Shown here: piece after piece, positions 1 through 7,633 of the stretch
Numbering within the stretch: position 1 is the first letter of the stretch
Layout of the letters: every line of letters starts with the position of its first letter
Assembly: GCA_044433415.1 (NCBI GenBank)
Contig: JAWXTP010000033.1
Location: 1 to 26,423 of the forward strand
Source: JAWXTP01 sp044433415
GTDB taxonomy: Bacteria > Bacteroidota > Bacteroidia > Bacteroidales > Rikenellaceae
DNA length: 26,423 nucleotides
Reading direction: 5' to 3'
Made by a program: the position numbers and the translations under genes
The notes under the pieces: generated by a model
Databases searched by the model: none
What the model saw: only the letters and a program-made list of their open reading frames with translations
Told to the model about the DNA's origin: nothing

Positions 1-726
1 GAGGTTAAACAATTTGGTAATGATAACCAAATGCGTATCGTTACTCAATACAGATACGATGATGAGTCTCCAGAGGCTACAGAAGAAGTAAATGCTAAAA
101 TGTATGAGGCCTTAGCTCCTCTATATTCTACAGCAGTAAGTAGTGAAGTATTTATTAACGAAAATATCGTTTCTTCTGATAAAGTAGGTCCAAGTATCGC
201 ACAAGATATGCGTGATAACGCTATTCTTGCAGTGTTCTTCTCTCTTATCGCTATTGGTTTATATATAGTAGCTCGTTTCAAAAAATGGCAATGGGCTGTT
301 GGTGGTGTAGCATCTCTACTTCATGATGCATTCTTAGTAATTGGTGTATTTACATTATTACACGGAATTTTACCTTTCCAATTAGATGTTGACCAATCAT
401 TCATCGCTGCTATTCTTACTATTATTGGTTTCTCTATTAATGATACTGTGGTTATCTTTGACCGTATCCGTGAGTACCAAACTTTATATCCAAAACGTGA
501 TATTAAAGATAATATCAATGGAGCGATTAACTCTACTTTAGCTCGTACTATCAATACATCGGGTACAACTTTCGTAGTTCTTTTTGCTATGTTCGTTTTC
601 GGTAGTGAAGTTATTAGAGGATTTATCTTTGCACTTATGTTTGGTGTTATCGTAGGTACTTTCTCTTCTGTATTCGTTGCGACTCCTGTTGCTTACGACT
701 TCATGAAAAAGAAACTTACTAAATAA
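1..726 (+). CDS. secDF: SecDF protein translocase subunit, C-terminal (SecF) part; 5' end outside window
   Basis: The reading frame is open from base 1, so the start lies upstream. The visible part is about 241 residues. It shows SecF hallmarks: a short periplasmic stretch, then VGPSIAQDM at the head of the membrane domain, the motif GFSINDTVVIFDRIRE, and the conserved segment TLARTINTSGTTFVVLFAMF, with about five hydrophobic helices. SecD and SecF act as a proton-driven membrane motor that helps pull preproteins out of the SecYEG channel. In Bacteroidota the two are normally one SecDF polypeptide; the fusion itself is not visible here because the SecD half would be upstream. The frame ends in TAA and is followed 17 bases later by a 22-bp terminator stem. 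Codon use is that of a well expressed gene. Confidence 0.96.
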   Translation, partial: EVKQFGNDNQMRIVTQYRYDDESPEATEEVNAKMYEALAPLYSTAVSSEVFINENIVSSDKVGPSIAQDMRDNAILAVFFSLIAIGLYIVARFKKWQWAVGGVASLLHDAFLVIGVFTLLHGILPFQLDVDQSFIAAILTIIGFSINDTVVIFDRIREYQTLYPKRDIKDNINGAINSTLARTINTSGTTFVVLFAMFVFGSEVIRGFIFALMFGVIVGTFSSVFVATPVAYDFMKKKLTK

Positions 727-743
727 TAAACTCTCTTAGGAGT

Positions 744-798
744 AACAAAACAACCCCCATAAAGTCATACAACTTTATGGGGGTTGTTTTGTTTTTAC
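744..798 (+). terminator. Rho-independent terminator after secDF
   Basis: Bases 744-765 pair without mismatch to 772-793 (22 bp, a CCCCC/GGGGG core inside A/T-rich arms) around a six-base loop, and a T-rich tract follows. The arms begin with AACAAAACAAC and end with GTTGTTTTGTT, so the element could stop transcription from either side. Confidence 0.93.
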
Positions 799-863
799 TA
801 AAATAATGGAGATAAATTTGTTGAGTTTATTAATAAATTCTAATTTTGTAGTCTATATATTAA

Positions 864-1022
864 GGGAACTTCTAAAAACTGGGTTTTAACGCTTTCGAAT
901 TTTAAAGCTTCATCTTTGAACTTTTACAAATACGCCGTGGGAACCACCACGCCTGTATTTGTAAAACTCCAAATCTAAAACTTTAAACTCCGAAATCGAA
1001 TAAAATCAATTTCTAGAATTCC
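864..1022. repeat. Dispersed palindromic element, long form (copy E1)
   Basis: A ~159-bp imperfect palindrome. It opens with GGGAACTTCTAAAAACTGGG and closes with TCGAATAAAATCAATTTCTAGAATTCC, split here as TCGAATAAAATCAATT and TCTAGAATTCC; the two arms are near reverse complements. An inner 11-bp stem TTTACAAATAC/GTATTTGTAAA encloses a GC-rich head. Copy E5 (7729-7889) has the same length and shares the internal motifs GCTTCATCTTTGAA and CAAATCTAAAAC. No open frame crosses it. It reads as a small non-coding mobile or REP/MITE-like repeat, and it fills the gap between secDF and the next gene. Confidence 0.75.
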
Positions 1023-1119
1023 AATTAATAAAACAATCCACTTAATATATAATTTGTATAACAATTGTAGTATTTGTTTAGTGGAGATATTAGAATTTTC
1101 TTTAAAATTAAAAAAAGAT

Positions 1120-1917
1120 ATGACAATACTATATTTTACAGCGACAGGCAATAGTCTTTATATTGCAAAGTCATTTGGAGCAAAGATAGTTTCTATACCT
1201 GCAATGGTTAAGGCTGATACTATTGAGTTTACAGATGATAAGATTGGTGTTGTAATTCCAGTCTACTCAAACAAAGTTATGCCCTATATTGAAGAGTTTT
1301 TGATGAAGGCGGTGTTTAATTGTGACTACCTATTTGGAGTGATGACCTATGGAGTATTTGCAGCGGCAGCAGTGAATCACTTGCAAGATATTGGGAAGAA
1401 GACAGGGCATAATTTTGCCTATATCAACACCATTAGGATGGTAGATAATTGGATTCCTGGGTTTAAGATGGAGAGTCAAATAAAGGGCGAACATAAAAAG
1501 GAGATTGAGAAATATTTGGAAGTTATTATCGGTGATGTCAAGGTGTCGAAAAAGATGATTCGCAAAAGCTCAGAACTGAGCAAGATGCTAACTTATTTCC
1601 AAATTAAGGCAGCTGCAAAACCTAATCCAAAAGGAGGAGTATTTGGCTTGACGACAGGTCTAGGAATTAAGAATTTTATAAAGGTTGAGAATAGCTGCAT
1701 AGGTTGTGGAGTGTGTGCTAGCGTTTGTCCTATGGATAATATAACTATAGATCGTGAGACTAAAACCATTGCGTTGGGTGATAGTTGCCTATCGTGCTTT
1801 GCATGCACACACAACTGCCCCACAAACTCAATTCGATTAACAAAAGAGCGTAGCAGGATGAGATATCGTAACCGAAATGTTAGCTTGGGTGAGATTATTA
1901 AGGCAAATAACAGTTAA
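1120..1917 (+). CDS. EFR1-type ferredoxin: flavodoxin-like domain fused to two 4Fe-4S clusters
   Basis: 265 residues from the ATG at 1120. The frame extends upstream to a TTG at 1054, but MTILYFTATGNS is the natural flavodoxin-like start (phosphate-loop pattern TxTGNS), so the ATG is preferred. The N-terminal ~180 residues are flavodoxin-like. The C-terminal end holds two bacterial ferredoxin motifs: C193xxC196xxC199xxxC203P and C223xxC226xxC229xxxC233P. The fusion suggests an electron carrier that pairs flavin with iron-sulfur centres; the redox partner is unknown. It has no signal peptide and is likely cytoplasmic. No close TAnnTTTG promoter was seen upstream. The stop codon runs directly into palindromic copy E2. 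Confidence 0.9.
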   Translation: MTILYFTATGNSLYIAKSFGAKIVSIPAMVKADTIEFTDDKIGVVIPVYSNKVMPYIEEFLMKAVFNCDYLFGVMTYGVFAAAAVNHLQDIGKKTGHNFAYINTIRMVDNWIPGFKMESQIKGEHKKEIEKYLEVIIGDVKVSKKMIRKSSELSKMLTYFQIKAAAKPNPKGGVFGLTTGLGIKNFIKVENSCIGCGVCASVCPMDNITIDRETKTIALGDSCLSCFACTHNCPTNSIRLTKERSRMRYRNRNVSLGEIIKANNS

Positions 1918-2010
1918 AGGAGATTTCTAAAAATTGGTTTTTAACGTTTTCAGATTTAGGGAACTTCTATAAACTCTAAATCGAATAAAATCAATTATTA
2001 GAACTATCCT
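1918..2010. repeat. Dispersed palindromic element, middle-length form (copy E2)
   Basis: A ~93-bp copy with left arm GGAGATTTCTAAAAATTGG and right arm TCGAATAAAATCAATTATTA followed by GAACTATCC. It also carries an internal second left-arm-like piece, GGGAACTTCTATAAACT, so it may be a nested or rearranged copy. It begins right after the EFR1 stop codon and ends 18 bases before the next ATG, so it occupies the whole gap. Confidence 0.7.
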
Positions 2011-2028
2011 AAATTAATATAACAGATT

Positions 2029-3138
2029 ATGAGAGGATTTTTATTACATAGCATACCGTTTATCGTGCTTATAGCTATGGCGTTGTCGATTTATTATTTG
2101 TCGGCTCGTATTGCGTGGGCTTTTCAGGCAAGCAAATGGCTTGTGATGGCGATTGTTGGGGTGTTAGTTGTTGGGGCGTTTGTCTCGATGATGGTGATTA
2201 TGAGAGGGAATTATACGTCGGCTGTGAGTCACATTTTGAGTAATGCTTCTAATATCCTAATTGGGGTACTGATGTTTGCCGTTTGTGTCACTTTGGTGGT
2301 TGATTTAGTGGGTATATTTGTTAAGATTCAACCGCGTACTTTTGGTTTGATATCTCTTGGGTTTATTGCTCTTTTGTCGATTTATTCGTTATGGAATGCG
2401 TCGTACACTAGGGTTTATAATGTTGATATTACACTGCCAAATCTTGTAGAGCCGCTTAGAATTGCTCATGTTAGTGATACTCACTTTGGACACTTTTGGG
2501 GTGCGACTAAGGCAAATAAACTAGCGGAGTTGATAGCTAAAGAGAGTGTCGATGCAGTGGTAATTACGGGTGATATGTTTGATGGTCGTGTGCGCCTAAG
2601 TGCGGATGTTATTAAACCTTTTGTAGAGCTTGGTGTGCCTGTATACTTCTCGGAAGGTAATCATGATGGCTACTCAGGAAGTAGAGATATAAAGAACCTT
2701 TTAGAGGCAAACGGTGTGATAGTATTAGAGAATGAGAAAGCGGAGCTAAAAGGGTTGCAGATTGTTGGGTTAGATTATCTTACACCTGATAGGCATACTG
2801 CTGACACTTTTCATGGAGCGCATAGTCGCCACACGATGCAGAGCGTACTTCCAACTCTTGGAATTGATAGAAATAGAGCATCAATTCTCTTGCACCACAA
2901 CCCTGTAGGAGCAAACTATGCAGCAGAAAACGGTATAAATCTCTATTTGGCAGGGCATACCCATGCAGGGCAATTATTTCCTGCTACACTTGTCGCAAAG
3001 ATGATGTTTGAGTATAATAAGGGATTATATAATTATGATGAAAATATGCAGATATACGTTTCACAAGGTACTGGTACATTTGGTCCTCCAATGCGACTTG
3101 GCACGAATAGTGAATTGACAATCATAAATTTAAATTAA
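2029..3138 (+). CDS. Membrane-anchored calcineurin-like metallophosphoesterase
   Basis: 369 residues. Residues 1-125 form about four hydrophobic helices, then the catalytic domain begins. All metal-binding motifs of the calcineurin-like superfamily are present: D150xH152 (SDTHFG), G181D182xxD185, G210N211H212D213, H289H290 and G309H310xH312. The motif spacing matches the YkuE/YaeI-type phosphoesterases, some of which hydrolyse lipid-A precursors such as UDP-2,3-diacylglucosamine; the true substrate cannot be read from the sequence. The active site probably faces the cytoplasm or periplasm next to the membrane; topology was not resolved. The start ATG at 2029 follows copy E2 directly, so its leader is essentially the repeat element. 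Confidence 0.93.
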   Translation: MRGFLLHSIPFIVLIAMALSIYYLSARIAWAFQASKWLVMAIVGVLVVGAFVSMMVIMRGNYTSAVSHILSNASNILIGVLMFAVCVTLVVDLVGIFVKIQPRTFGLISLGFIALLSIYSLWNASYTRVYNVDITLPNLVEPLRIAHVSDTHFGHFWGATKANKLAELIAKESVDAVVITGDMFDGRVRLSADVIKPFVELGVPVYFSEGNHDGYSGSRDIKNLLEANGVIVLENEKAELKGLQIVGLDYLTPDRHTADTFHGAHSRHTMQSVLPTLGIDRNRASILLHHNPVGANYAAENGINLYLAGHTHAGQLFPATLVAKMMFEYNKGLYNYDENMQIYVSQGTGTFGPPMRLGTNSELTIINLN

Positions 3139-3184
3139 TAATCTTGAAATAGAAAGTTAGGGGTTATTAATTATGAAAGTAAGC

Positions 3185-3229
3185 ACATAGCCATCACGTC
3201 GACCATGTATAGGTCAAAGATGGTTATGT
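3185..3229 (+). other. Stem-loop in the gap between the phosphoesterase and the lipoprotein gene
   Basis: Bases 3185-3195 (ACATAGCCATC) pair with 3219-3229 (GATGGTTATGT) with one G-T wobble, and an inner GACC/GGTC pair fits within the loop. Only a weak T-rich run follows, so it may be a modest terminator for the phosphoesterase gene. The rest of this 322-base gap is A/T-rich with no gene, apart from the promoter listed next. Confidence 0.5.
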
Positions 3230-3310
3230 ATTTGTTATATTAGTATTTTATTATTTTCTAAAATATTGTATAGTTTCAAGAATAGGTAAAATAAATAATT
3301 TAAGTTTTGA

Positions 3311-3339
3311 TTGTTATTATATAAAAAGTATTAACTTTG
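3311..3339 (+). promoter_or_regulatory. Bacteroidetes-type promoter for the lipoprotein gene
   Basis: TAACTTTG at 3332-3339 fits the Bacteroidetes -7 consensus TAnnTTTG exactly. TTG at 3311-3313, 18 bases upstream, is a reasonable -33 element. The predicted start near 3346 would give a leader of roughly 115 bases before the ATG at 3461. Confidence 0.6.
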
Positions 3340-3460
3340 TACTTGATTATATGGTACTTGCTAATAATGTAATGACTGTTTTTGGGTAAATATCATATAT
3401 GTAATCTTATTTATTGCTGAATTCAGCTTTGAATAAATATAAATTTAAAAACTTAAACTT

Positions 3461-6136
3461 ATGAAGAAAAATTTTCACTTTTTGTTCCTTTTGATTTTAA
3501 CATCTTTTGTCTTTGGGTGTAGTAAATTTGGTGATGGAACGGAATCACCACAAACTGATTCAGATCCAACAACGGAAATTACAGATGAACATATTGAAAT
3601 AATGCATGATGTTGTGCAGAGCGTGGAGGTTAAATATGCTGAATTAATAGCCAATACAGAAATAACACAGGAAGAATTGAGAATAGGTCTTACTGATTTC
3701 TTAATAGAGCAGAATGGAGTCAAGTCTGTTGAGTTTGATGGAGACTATACTTTAGAAGTAAATTATGATTCTGGTCTTTATTCGTATGTATTATTGGAAT
3801 ATATAGAAAATCTTATGAGTAGCTATGAGTCAGATGATACAAATTATTCAGTTGTTGTAAATAATACAATCAATGATTCCATAACGAGCTATGTTGGACT
3901 AAATACTAAATCTAATAGTAGTTTTGAAATTAATAATACGAGTTTTGTTTGTAATAATAGAGTATTAATTTGGTCAGCAATTGAAGATGAGTTTACTAAC
4001 GTTACTACGTACACGGAAAGTCTTAAAGAAGTTTTTGAAAATAGTGATTTAGAATTTGCTAATAATTCAGGTGTGGCTAGAAATGTAGAATACGTAACAA
4101 ATTGCGATTTATCTTCGTTTAAAAACATAACAAATTATGGCACTGTAATATTAATCACGCATGGTCAAAATCATGATTCGTGTGGAGTTGCACTTATGAC
4201 AAATCAGGCTGTCAAGTCGTACAAAAACGAAAGTTCTGAAATTAATACTTATTTGCAAGAAAAATATATCTTTTGTAAGACATACCCATCACCAGGAGAA
4301 CGCGTAATAAGTTCTAAGTATTGGGTAACCAAATTATTTGTAGAAAAAATGTTTGATAATTTCCCAAATAGTATAATTTATTGTGGTGCATGTTATAGTG
4401 CCAGTGATAAATCTATGTCAGATGTTTTTATATCAAAAGGAGCAAAAACGTATATTGGTTATGACAATGCGATAGAATGGAAAAAATGCATTACTAACGC
4501 AACTGTATTTTTTAATGCTTTAGTTCCATCAGGAGTAGAATCTTACCAAACATATATTCCTACTACTACATCTCAAGCATATGCCTTAATTGACGATTCG
4601 TTTACGTGGCTTCAGAAACGAAATATCTTTGGTTTTGAAATTATAGAAGTAACAGCTAAGCATTATTATGACTCTATGTATTATAGTCCTGTAGGTCAAA
4701 TTGTAGGAATTGATGAAAATGCTACATTTGTGGATCTTTATTTGGATACATATTTAAATTGTTTTGAATTTGATAATATTGAAGTGAAATACCGAGAAGT
4801 GGGTAATGATGTTGATTTATTTACACAAGATATGTCTATAACAAGTGGGTTAAAATTAAACAATCTGGAACCAAATACAGAATATAAAATCATTGAGGCA
4901 AATATAATAAATGGTAATGTGTGTTATAATAATTCTATCTATTACGGAAACGGTATAGTTAGCGAAGATAATCCAATAACTTTCACAACAGACGGTATTG
5001 TATCATTAGACGTAAGTAATATAGAAATAAACTCTGTATCCCTTGATTTTGAAATAGACTCTGAAAGTTTTGTGTATGATAGAATTATAGTATCATTAAG
5101 AGAAGTTAAGAATGAAGTAGGTATTGAGAAGATATATAATTATATTGAAAGTTCTTCGTTCAGTGAAATTGTTGAAGGACTTACGTCAAATACTGAATAT
5201 GAGATCTATGATGCTATAATTCAATTCACTTCAAATAATCAGACATTGTATCAATCATTATACTATGGAAATACAGAAGTTAGCGAAGATAATCCAATAA
5301 CTTTCACAACACTAGAAGAAGAAGTGGAAGGTTGGTATTTATCTGATTTCTCAAAGACTAATTATCCTGAAGGAGACACTTGGACGGTACTTGATAATTA
5401 TTCTATATACACATCAGGAGCATACACTTATTTTTCTGGACTAAATAATGCTTTAAAATATTGTGGACGTACGGTGCACGTTGAGTTTCCTTTTTTAGAA
5501 ACTTTAGTTAATTATGCGTTTGACTCTTGTGATAACTTAACTTCTATAGATCTCCTTATAGCAACTTCAGTTGGACAAGCTGCATTTAGGAATTGTGATG
5601 ATTTAACCTCTGTAAATCTTCCTGCTGTAACTTTAATTGAAAGTTTAGCGTTCCGTGATTGTGATAATTTGACCTCTGTAGCCCTTCCTGCAGTAACCTC
5701 AATTAAAGAATCTGCGTTCCTTTATTGTGATAACTTAATCTCTGTAGACCTCCCTGTTGTAACTTCAATTGGAGATGGGGTGTTTAGTAGTTGCCCTAAC
5801 TTAGCATCTATAACACTTCCTGTCGCAACTTCAATTGGAGAATACGCATTCGCATCTTGCGCTGCTTTGACTTCTGTAACCCTTCCTGCAATAATTTCAA
5901 TAGGGAAAGGAGCATTCTCTCCTTGTGTAGCTCTTGCATCTATTGTATTAGATGCAAAAGTAATAGAAATGGGAGCATATGCGTTAGGGTCTAATAGTTT
6001 ATCTTATCCGTCATCAGCTACACTTACCTTAGGTTCTAATGAAGACTGTGTAACAGAACTGAAAAATTCTAAAGGTGAAACAGTATATAAATTTAGTGTT
6101 GATGATTATATAGGATATTTTTACAATATTAAATAA
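3461..6136 (+). CDS. BspA-like LRR lipoprotein with a caspase/gingipain-like domain and two Fn3-like domains
   Basis: 891 residues. A lipoprotein signal peptide ends in the lipobox VFGC with C20 as the lipidated residue, so the protein is likely tethered to the outer membrane and possibly surface exposed. Residues ~200-390 resemble clan CD proteases: a hydrophobic strand ending in T233-H234-G235, then a strand ending in CGAC311YSAS followed by a GA-TYIGY strand, the His/Cys dyad order of caspases, gingipains and clostripains. Residues ~400-510 and ~512-625 are two related Fn3-like domains, each ending in SEDNPITFTT. From ~655 to 870 there are about seven ~23-residue leucine-rich repeats of the BspA/LRR_5 type (pattern AFxxCxxLTSVxLPAVTSIG). 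LRR lipoproteins of this kind usually bind host or bacterial surface ligands. The LRR and lipobox assignments are strong; protease activity is inferred and it might be a non-catalytic domain. Confidence 0.88.
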   Translation: MKKNFHFLFLLILTSFVFGCSKFGDGTESPQTDSDPTTEITDEHIEIMHDVVQSVEVKYAELIANTEITQEELRIGLTDFLIEQNGVKSVEFDGDYTLEVNYDSGLYSYVLLEYIENLMSSYESDDTNYSVVVNNTINDSITSYVGLNTKSNSSFEINNTSFVCNNRVLIWSAIEDEFTNVTTYTESLKEVFENSDLEFANNSGVARNVEYVTNCDLSSFKNITNYGTVILITHGQNHDSCGVALMTNQAVKSYKNESSEINTYLQEKYIFCKTYPSPGERVISSKYWVTKLFVEKMFDNFPNSIIYCGACYSASDKSMSDVFISKGAKTYIGYDNAIEWKKCITNATVFFNALVPSGVESYQTYIPTTTSQAYALIDDSFTWLQKRNIFGFEIIEVTAKHYYDSMYYSPVGQIVGIDENATFVDLYLDTYLNCFEFDNIEVKYREVGNDVDLFTQDMSITSGLKLNNLEPNTEYKIIEANIINGNVCYNNSIYYGNGIVSEDNPITFTTDGIVSLDVSNIEINSVSLDFEIDSESFVYDRIIVSLREVKNEVGIEKIYNYIESSSFSEIVEGLTSNTEYEIYDAIIQFTSNNQTLYQSLYYGNTEVSEDNPITFTTLEEEVEGWYLSDFSKTNYPEGDTWTVLDNYSIYTSGAYTYFSGLNNALKYCGRTVHVEFPFLETLVNYAFDSCDNLTSIDLLIATSVGQAAFRNCDDLTSVNLPAVTLIESLAFRDCDNLTSVALPAVTSIKESAFLYCDNLISVDLPVVTSIGDGVFSSCPNLASITLPVATSIGEYAFASCAALTSVTLPAIISIGKGAFSPCVALASIVLDAKVIEMGAYALGSNSLSYPSSATLTLGSNEDCVTELKNSKGETVYKFSVDDYIGYFYNIK

Positions 6137-6364
6137 TCGATCATTTAAAAAGTAAACATTCAAACTTAGTTTTATGCTATGGGGTTGGACTCAGTAGATT
6201 TCTAAAGTGTTCTATCGACAATCCGTGATGATACCTAATATCCTTACATGTTATTTAGAATCGCTTTATTTTATGTGTGATTTTACTAAAATAGACAAGT
6301 TTTCTTTATAGTAACAATAAAATAGCTGCCTTAGCGTTTTACATTTAGGACAGAATTACATATA

Positions 6365-6436
6365 AGGGAACTATCAGGAATAGGATTTTAATGTTTTATA
6401 AATTCAAAATCGAATAAAATCCGTTTCTAAAACTCA
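6365..6436. repeat. Dispersed palindromic element, short form (copy E3)
   Basis: A ~72-bp copy from GGGAACTATCAGGAATAGG to TCGAATAAAATCCGTTTC followed by TAAAACTCAC. The right arm stops 10 bases before the ATG at 6446 and so forms the ribosome-binding leader of that gene. The remainder of the 309-base gap (6137-6364) shows no gene. A near-consensus -7 box (TACATTTA, 6340-6347) is the only promoter-like site seen. Confidence 0.65.
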
Positions 6437-6445
6437 CTATAAATT

Positions 6446-7051
6446 ATGAAACGATTTAAATGTATATTTGCTTTTGTGTGTTGCATGATATTCACACAAA
6501 GTGTTATGGCACAACTAAATAGTGTGCAATTAAGTATGAACGGTAGCAGGGCTCGTTTTGTGGTCACAGTAGAAGGACTCGGTGAGGTTGTTGTAGATAC
6601 TTACGGTAATGTTGTGAGAGTGGTTGATAGGGATAATGCTGATTATGATACTAGCTATAATGATGTTAGGTATGAATATTACTCTAATTTCAATAGTTAC
6701 GAAGCTGGTAAAATTAAATCAATAGGGAATGTAGTGTTTACTTATTACTCTAATTTTAATGATTATGAGGCTGCAAAAATTAAAACTATCGCAGGTAAAA
6801 GTGTTAAATATTACTCTACATTTAATGATTACGAAGCAGGGAAAATAAAATCTGTTGCAGGCGTAAATATAGATTACTACTCCAATTTTAACGATTACGA
6901 AGCAGGGAAAATAAAGTCCATAGGTAATCATAAATATGAGTACTTCTCAGGATTTGGAAGTAACCACAATGTAGGTCAGCCAAAATCAGGATATGCTAAG
7001 GTTAAGGTTAATGGTGTGAATTTTATGATTAATAATAGATTGCGAAAATAA
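6446..7051 (+). CDS. Secreted protein with ~23-residue YYSNFNDYEAGKIKS repeats
   Basis: 201 residues. A classic signal peptide (KRF, hydrophobic core, SVMAQ cleavage region near residue 22) directs export. After a short beta-rich start come four close repeats of the pattern Y-Y-S-x-F-N-x-Y-E-A-G-K-I-K-S-I/V-x-G and a fifth, weaker one (YFSGFGSN). The spacing is 22-23 residues, between about residues 73 and 185, with a lysine-rich tail. The near-identity of the repeats at DNA level shows recent expansion. The repeated aromatic and Asp/Asn residues suggest a beta-solenoid or beta-sheet periplasmic/surface protein. I do not recognise a function. The start follows palindromic copy E3, and copy E4 lies just after the stop and may end transcription. 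Confidence 0.85.
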   Translation: MKRFKCIFAFVCCMIFTQSVMAQLNSVQLSMNGSRARFVVTVEGLGEVVVDTYGNVVRVVDRDNADYDTSYNDVRYEYYSNFNSYEAGKIKSIGNVVFTYYSNFNDYEAAKIKTIAGKSVKYYSTFNDYEAGKIKSVAGVNIDYYSNFNDYEAGKIKSIGNHKYEYFSGFGSNHNVGQPKSGYAKVKVNGVNFMINNRLRK

Positions 7052-7082
7052 GGTCTTCATGGCTTTGTGTGTCTGTACTAAA

Positions 7083-7150
7083 GGGAACTTCTAAAAACTG
7101 GTTTTATTCGATAATGTTAAAATTCGGTCTCTAGAAGCTCCCTCTTTTTT
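7083..7150 (+). terminator. Palindromic element copy E4, positioned as a terminator
   Basis: The arms GGGAACTTCTAAAAACTG and TCTCTAGAAGCTCCC are near reverse complements, and the right arm is followed directly by CTCTTTTTTT. This copy of the dispersed element therefore has the form of a Rho-independent terminator for the small repeat-protein gene 30 bases upstream. Confidence 0.65.
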
Positions 7151-7199
7151 TGTGGTAGTTCTGAATTTGATAAAGAAAAATAAAAAAAAGATAAATTAA

Positions 7200-7230
7200 T
7201 TTGTTTTTTACATATTTTGTATTACCTTTG
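7200..7230 (+). promoter_or_regulatory. Consensus Bacteroidetes promoter in front of non-coding region
   Basis: TTTG at 7200-7203, then exactly 19 bases, then TACCTTTG at 7223-7230. This equals the Bacteroidetes sigma-ABfr consensus in sequence and spacing. Transcription should start near 7237, yet no credible protein frame follows for about 1.5 kb. Confidence 0.8.
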
Positions 7231-7236
7231 CAAAGT

Positions 7237-7500
7237 ACGTAATAATTTAATTCCTGTGGGAGGGAATTAAAGAATGATAAATAGGCTTCGGTCGTGCTTA
7301 CTTATAAGATGAAATGATAAGTTTGTGAAACTCCAGTTTTGAATATAGGTATTTTGTGCGGTCTTTAGTTTAGACACTGCAATGAATAGGTGTCTTAGAT
7401 GTTATATATTTGGGATTTTACAAAGTAAAAGAAATTAGTAATCTATATTTTTGAATATAGACTTTGTAGCTATCGCACTATTTTTATAGTGTCATAGATG
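7237..7500 (+). ncRNA. Putative structured non-coding RNA
   Basis: Downstream of the consensus promoter lies a chain of stem-loops in a stretch with no reading frame. They are: TTTAATTCC/GGAATTAAA (7246-7254 with 7263-7271, 9 bp, no mismatch); ACTTAT/ATAAGT (7300-7305 with 7317-7322); TGCGG-TCT with AGA-CACTGCA (7357-7381, two-base bulge); an 8-bp TCTATATT/AATATAGA hairpin (7442-7461) flanked by ACAAAG (7420-7425) and CTTTGT (7462-7467); and GCACTAT/ATAGTGT (7475-7492) extended by CTAT/ATAG. I do not recognise a known RNA family: it lacks RNase P, tmRNA and SRP signature sequences. The 3' end is uncertain. It could instead be a long leader for something downstream. Confidence 0.45.
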
Positions 7501-7568
7501 TCTGTCTCAATAAAATCATTTATATATTATCATAGTTAAATAATGAAATAAGGAAACTTTAAAACTGT

Positions 7569-7593
7569 TGTTGTGCTTTTGTGTAGCATGACA
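7569..7593 (+). other. Isolated hairpin
   Basis: TGTTGTGCT (7569-7577) pairs with AGCATGACA (7585-7593) over 9 bp if two G-U wobbles are allowed, around a seven-base loop. It sits between the putative RNA and the tandem array. Confidence 0.35.
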
Positions 7594-7633
7594 ATCTAAA
7601 TTTAGTTTTTGGTTTATTATCTCATTGAATTTT

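Noticed and set aside
1054..1119. Extended TTG start for the ferredoxin gene
   Set aside because: The extra 22 residues are not flavodoxin-like; the ATG at 1120 begins exactly at the conserved first strand.
7237..7500. tmRNA, RNase P RNA or SRP RNA
   Set aside because: None of their signature sequences (tRNA-like ends with a tag frame, the RNase P core, the SRP GGNGCA-type loop) could be found.
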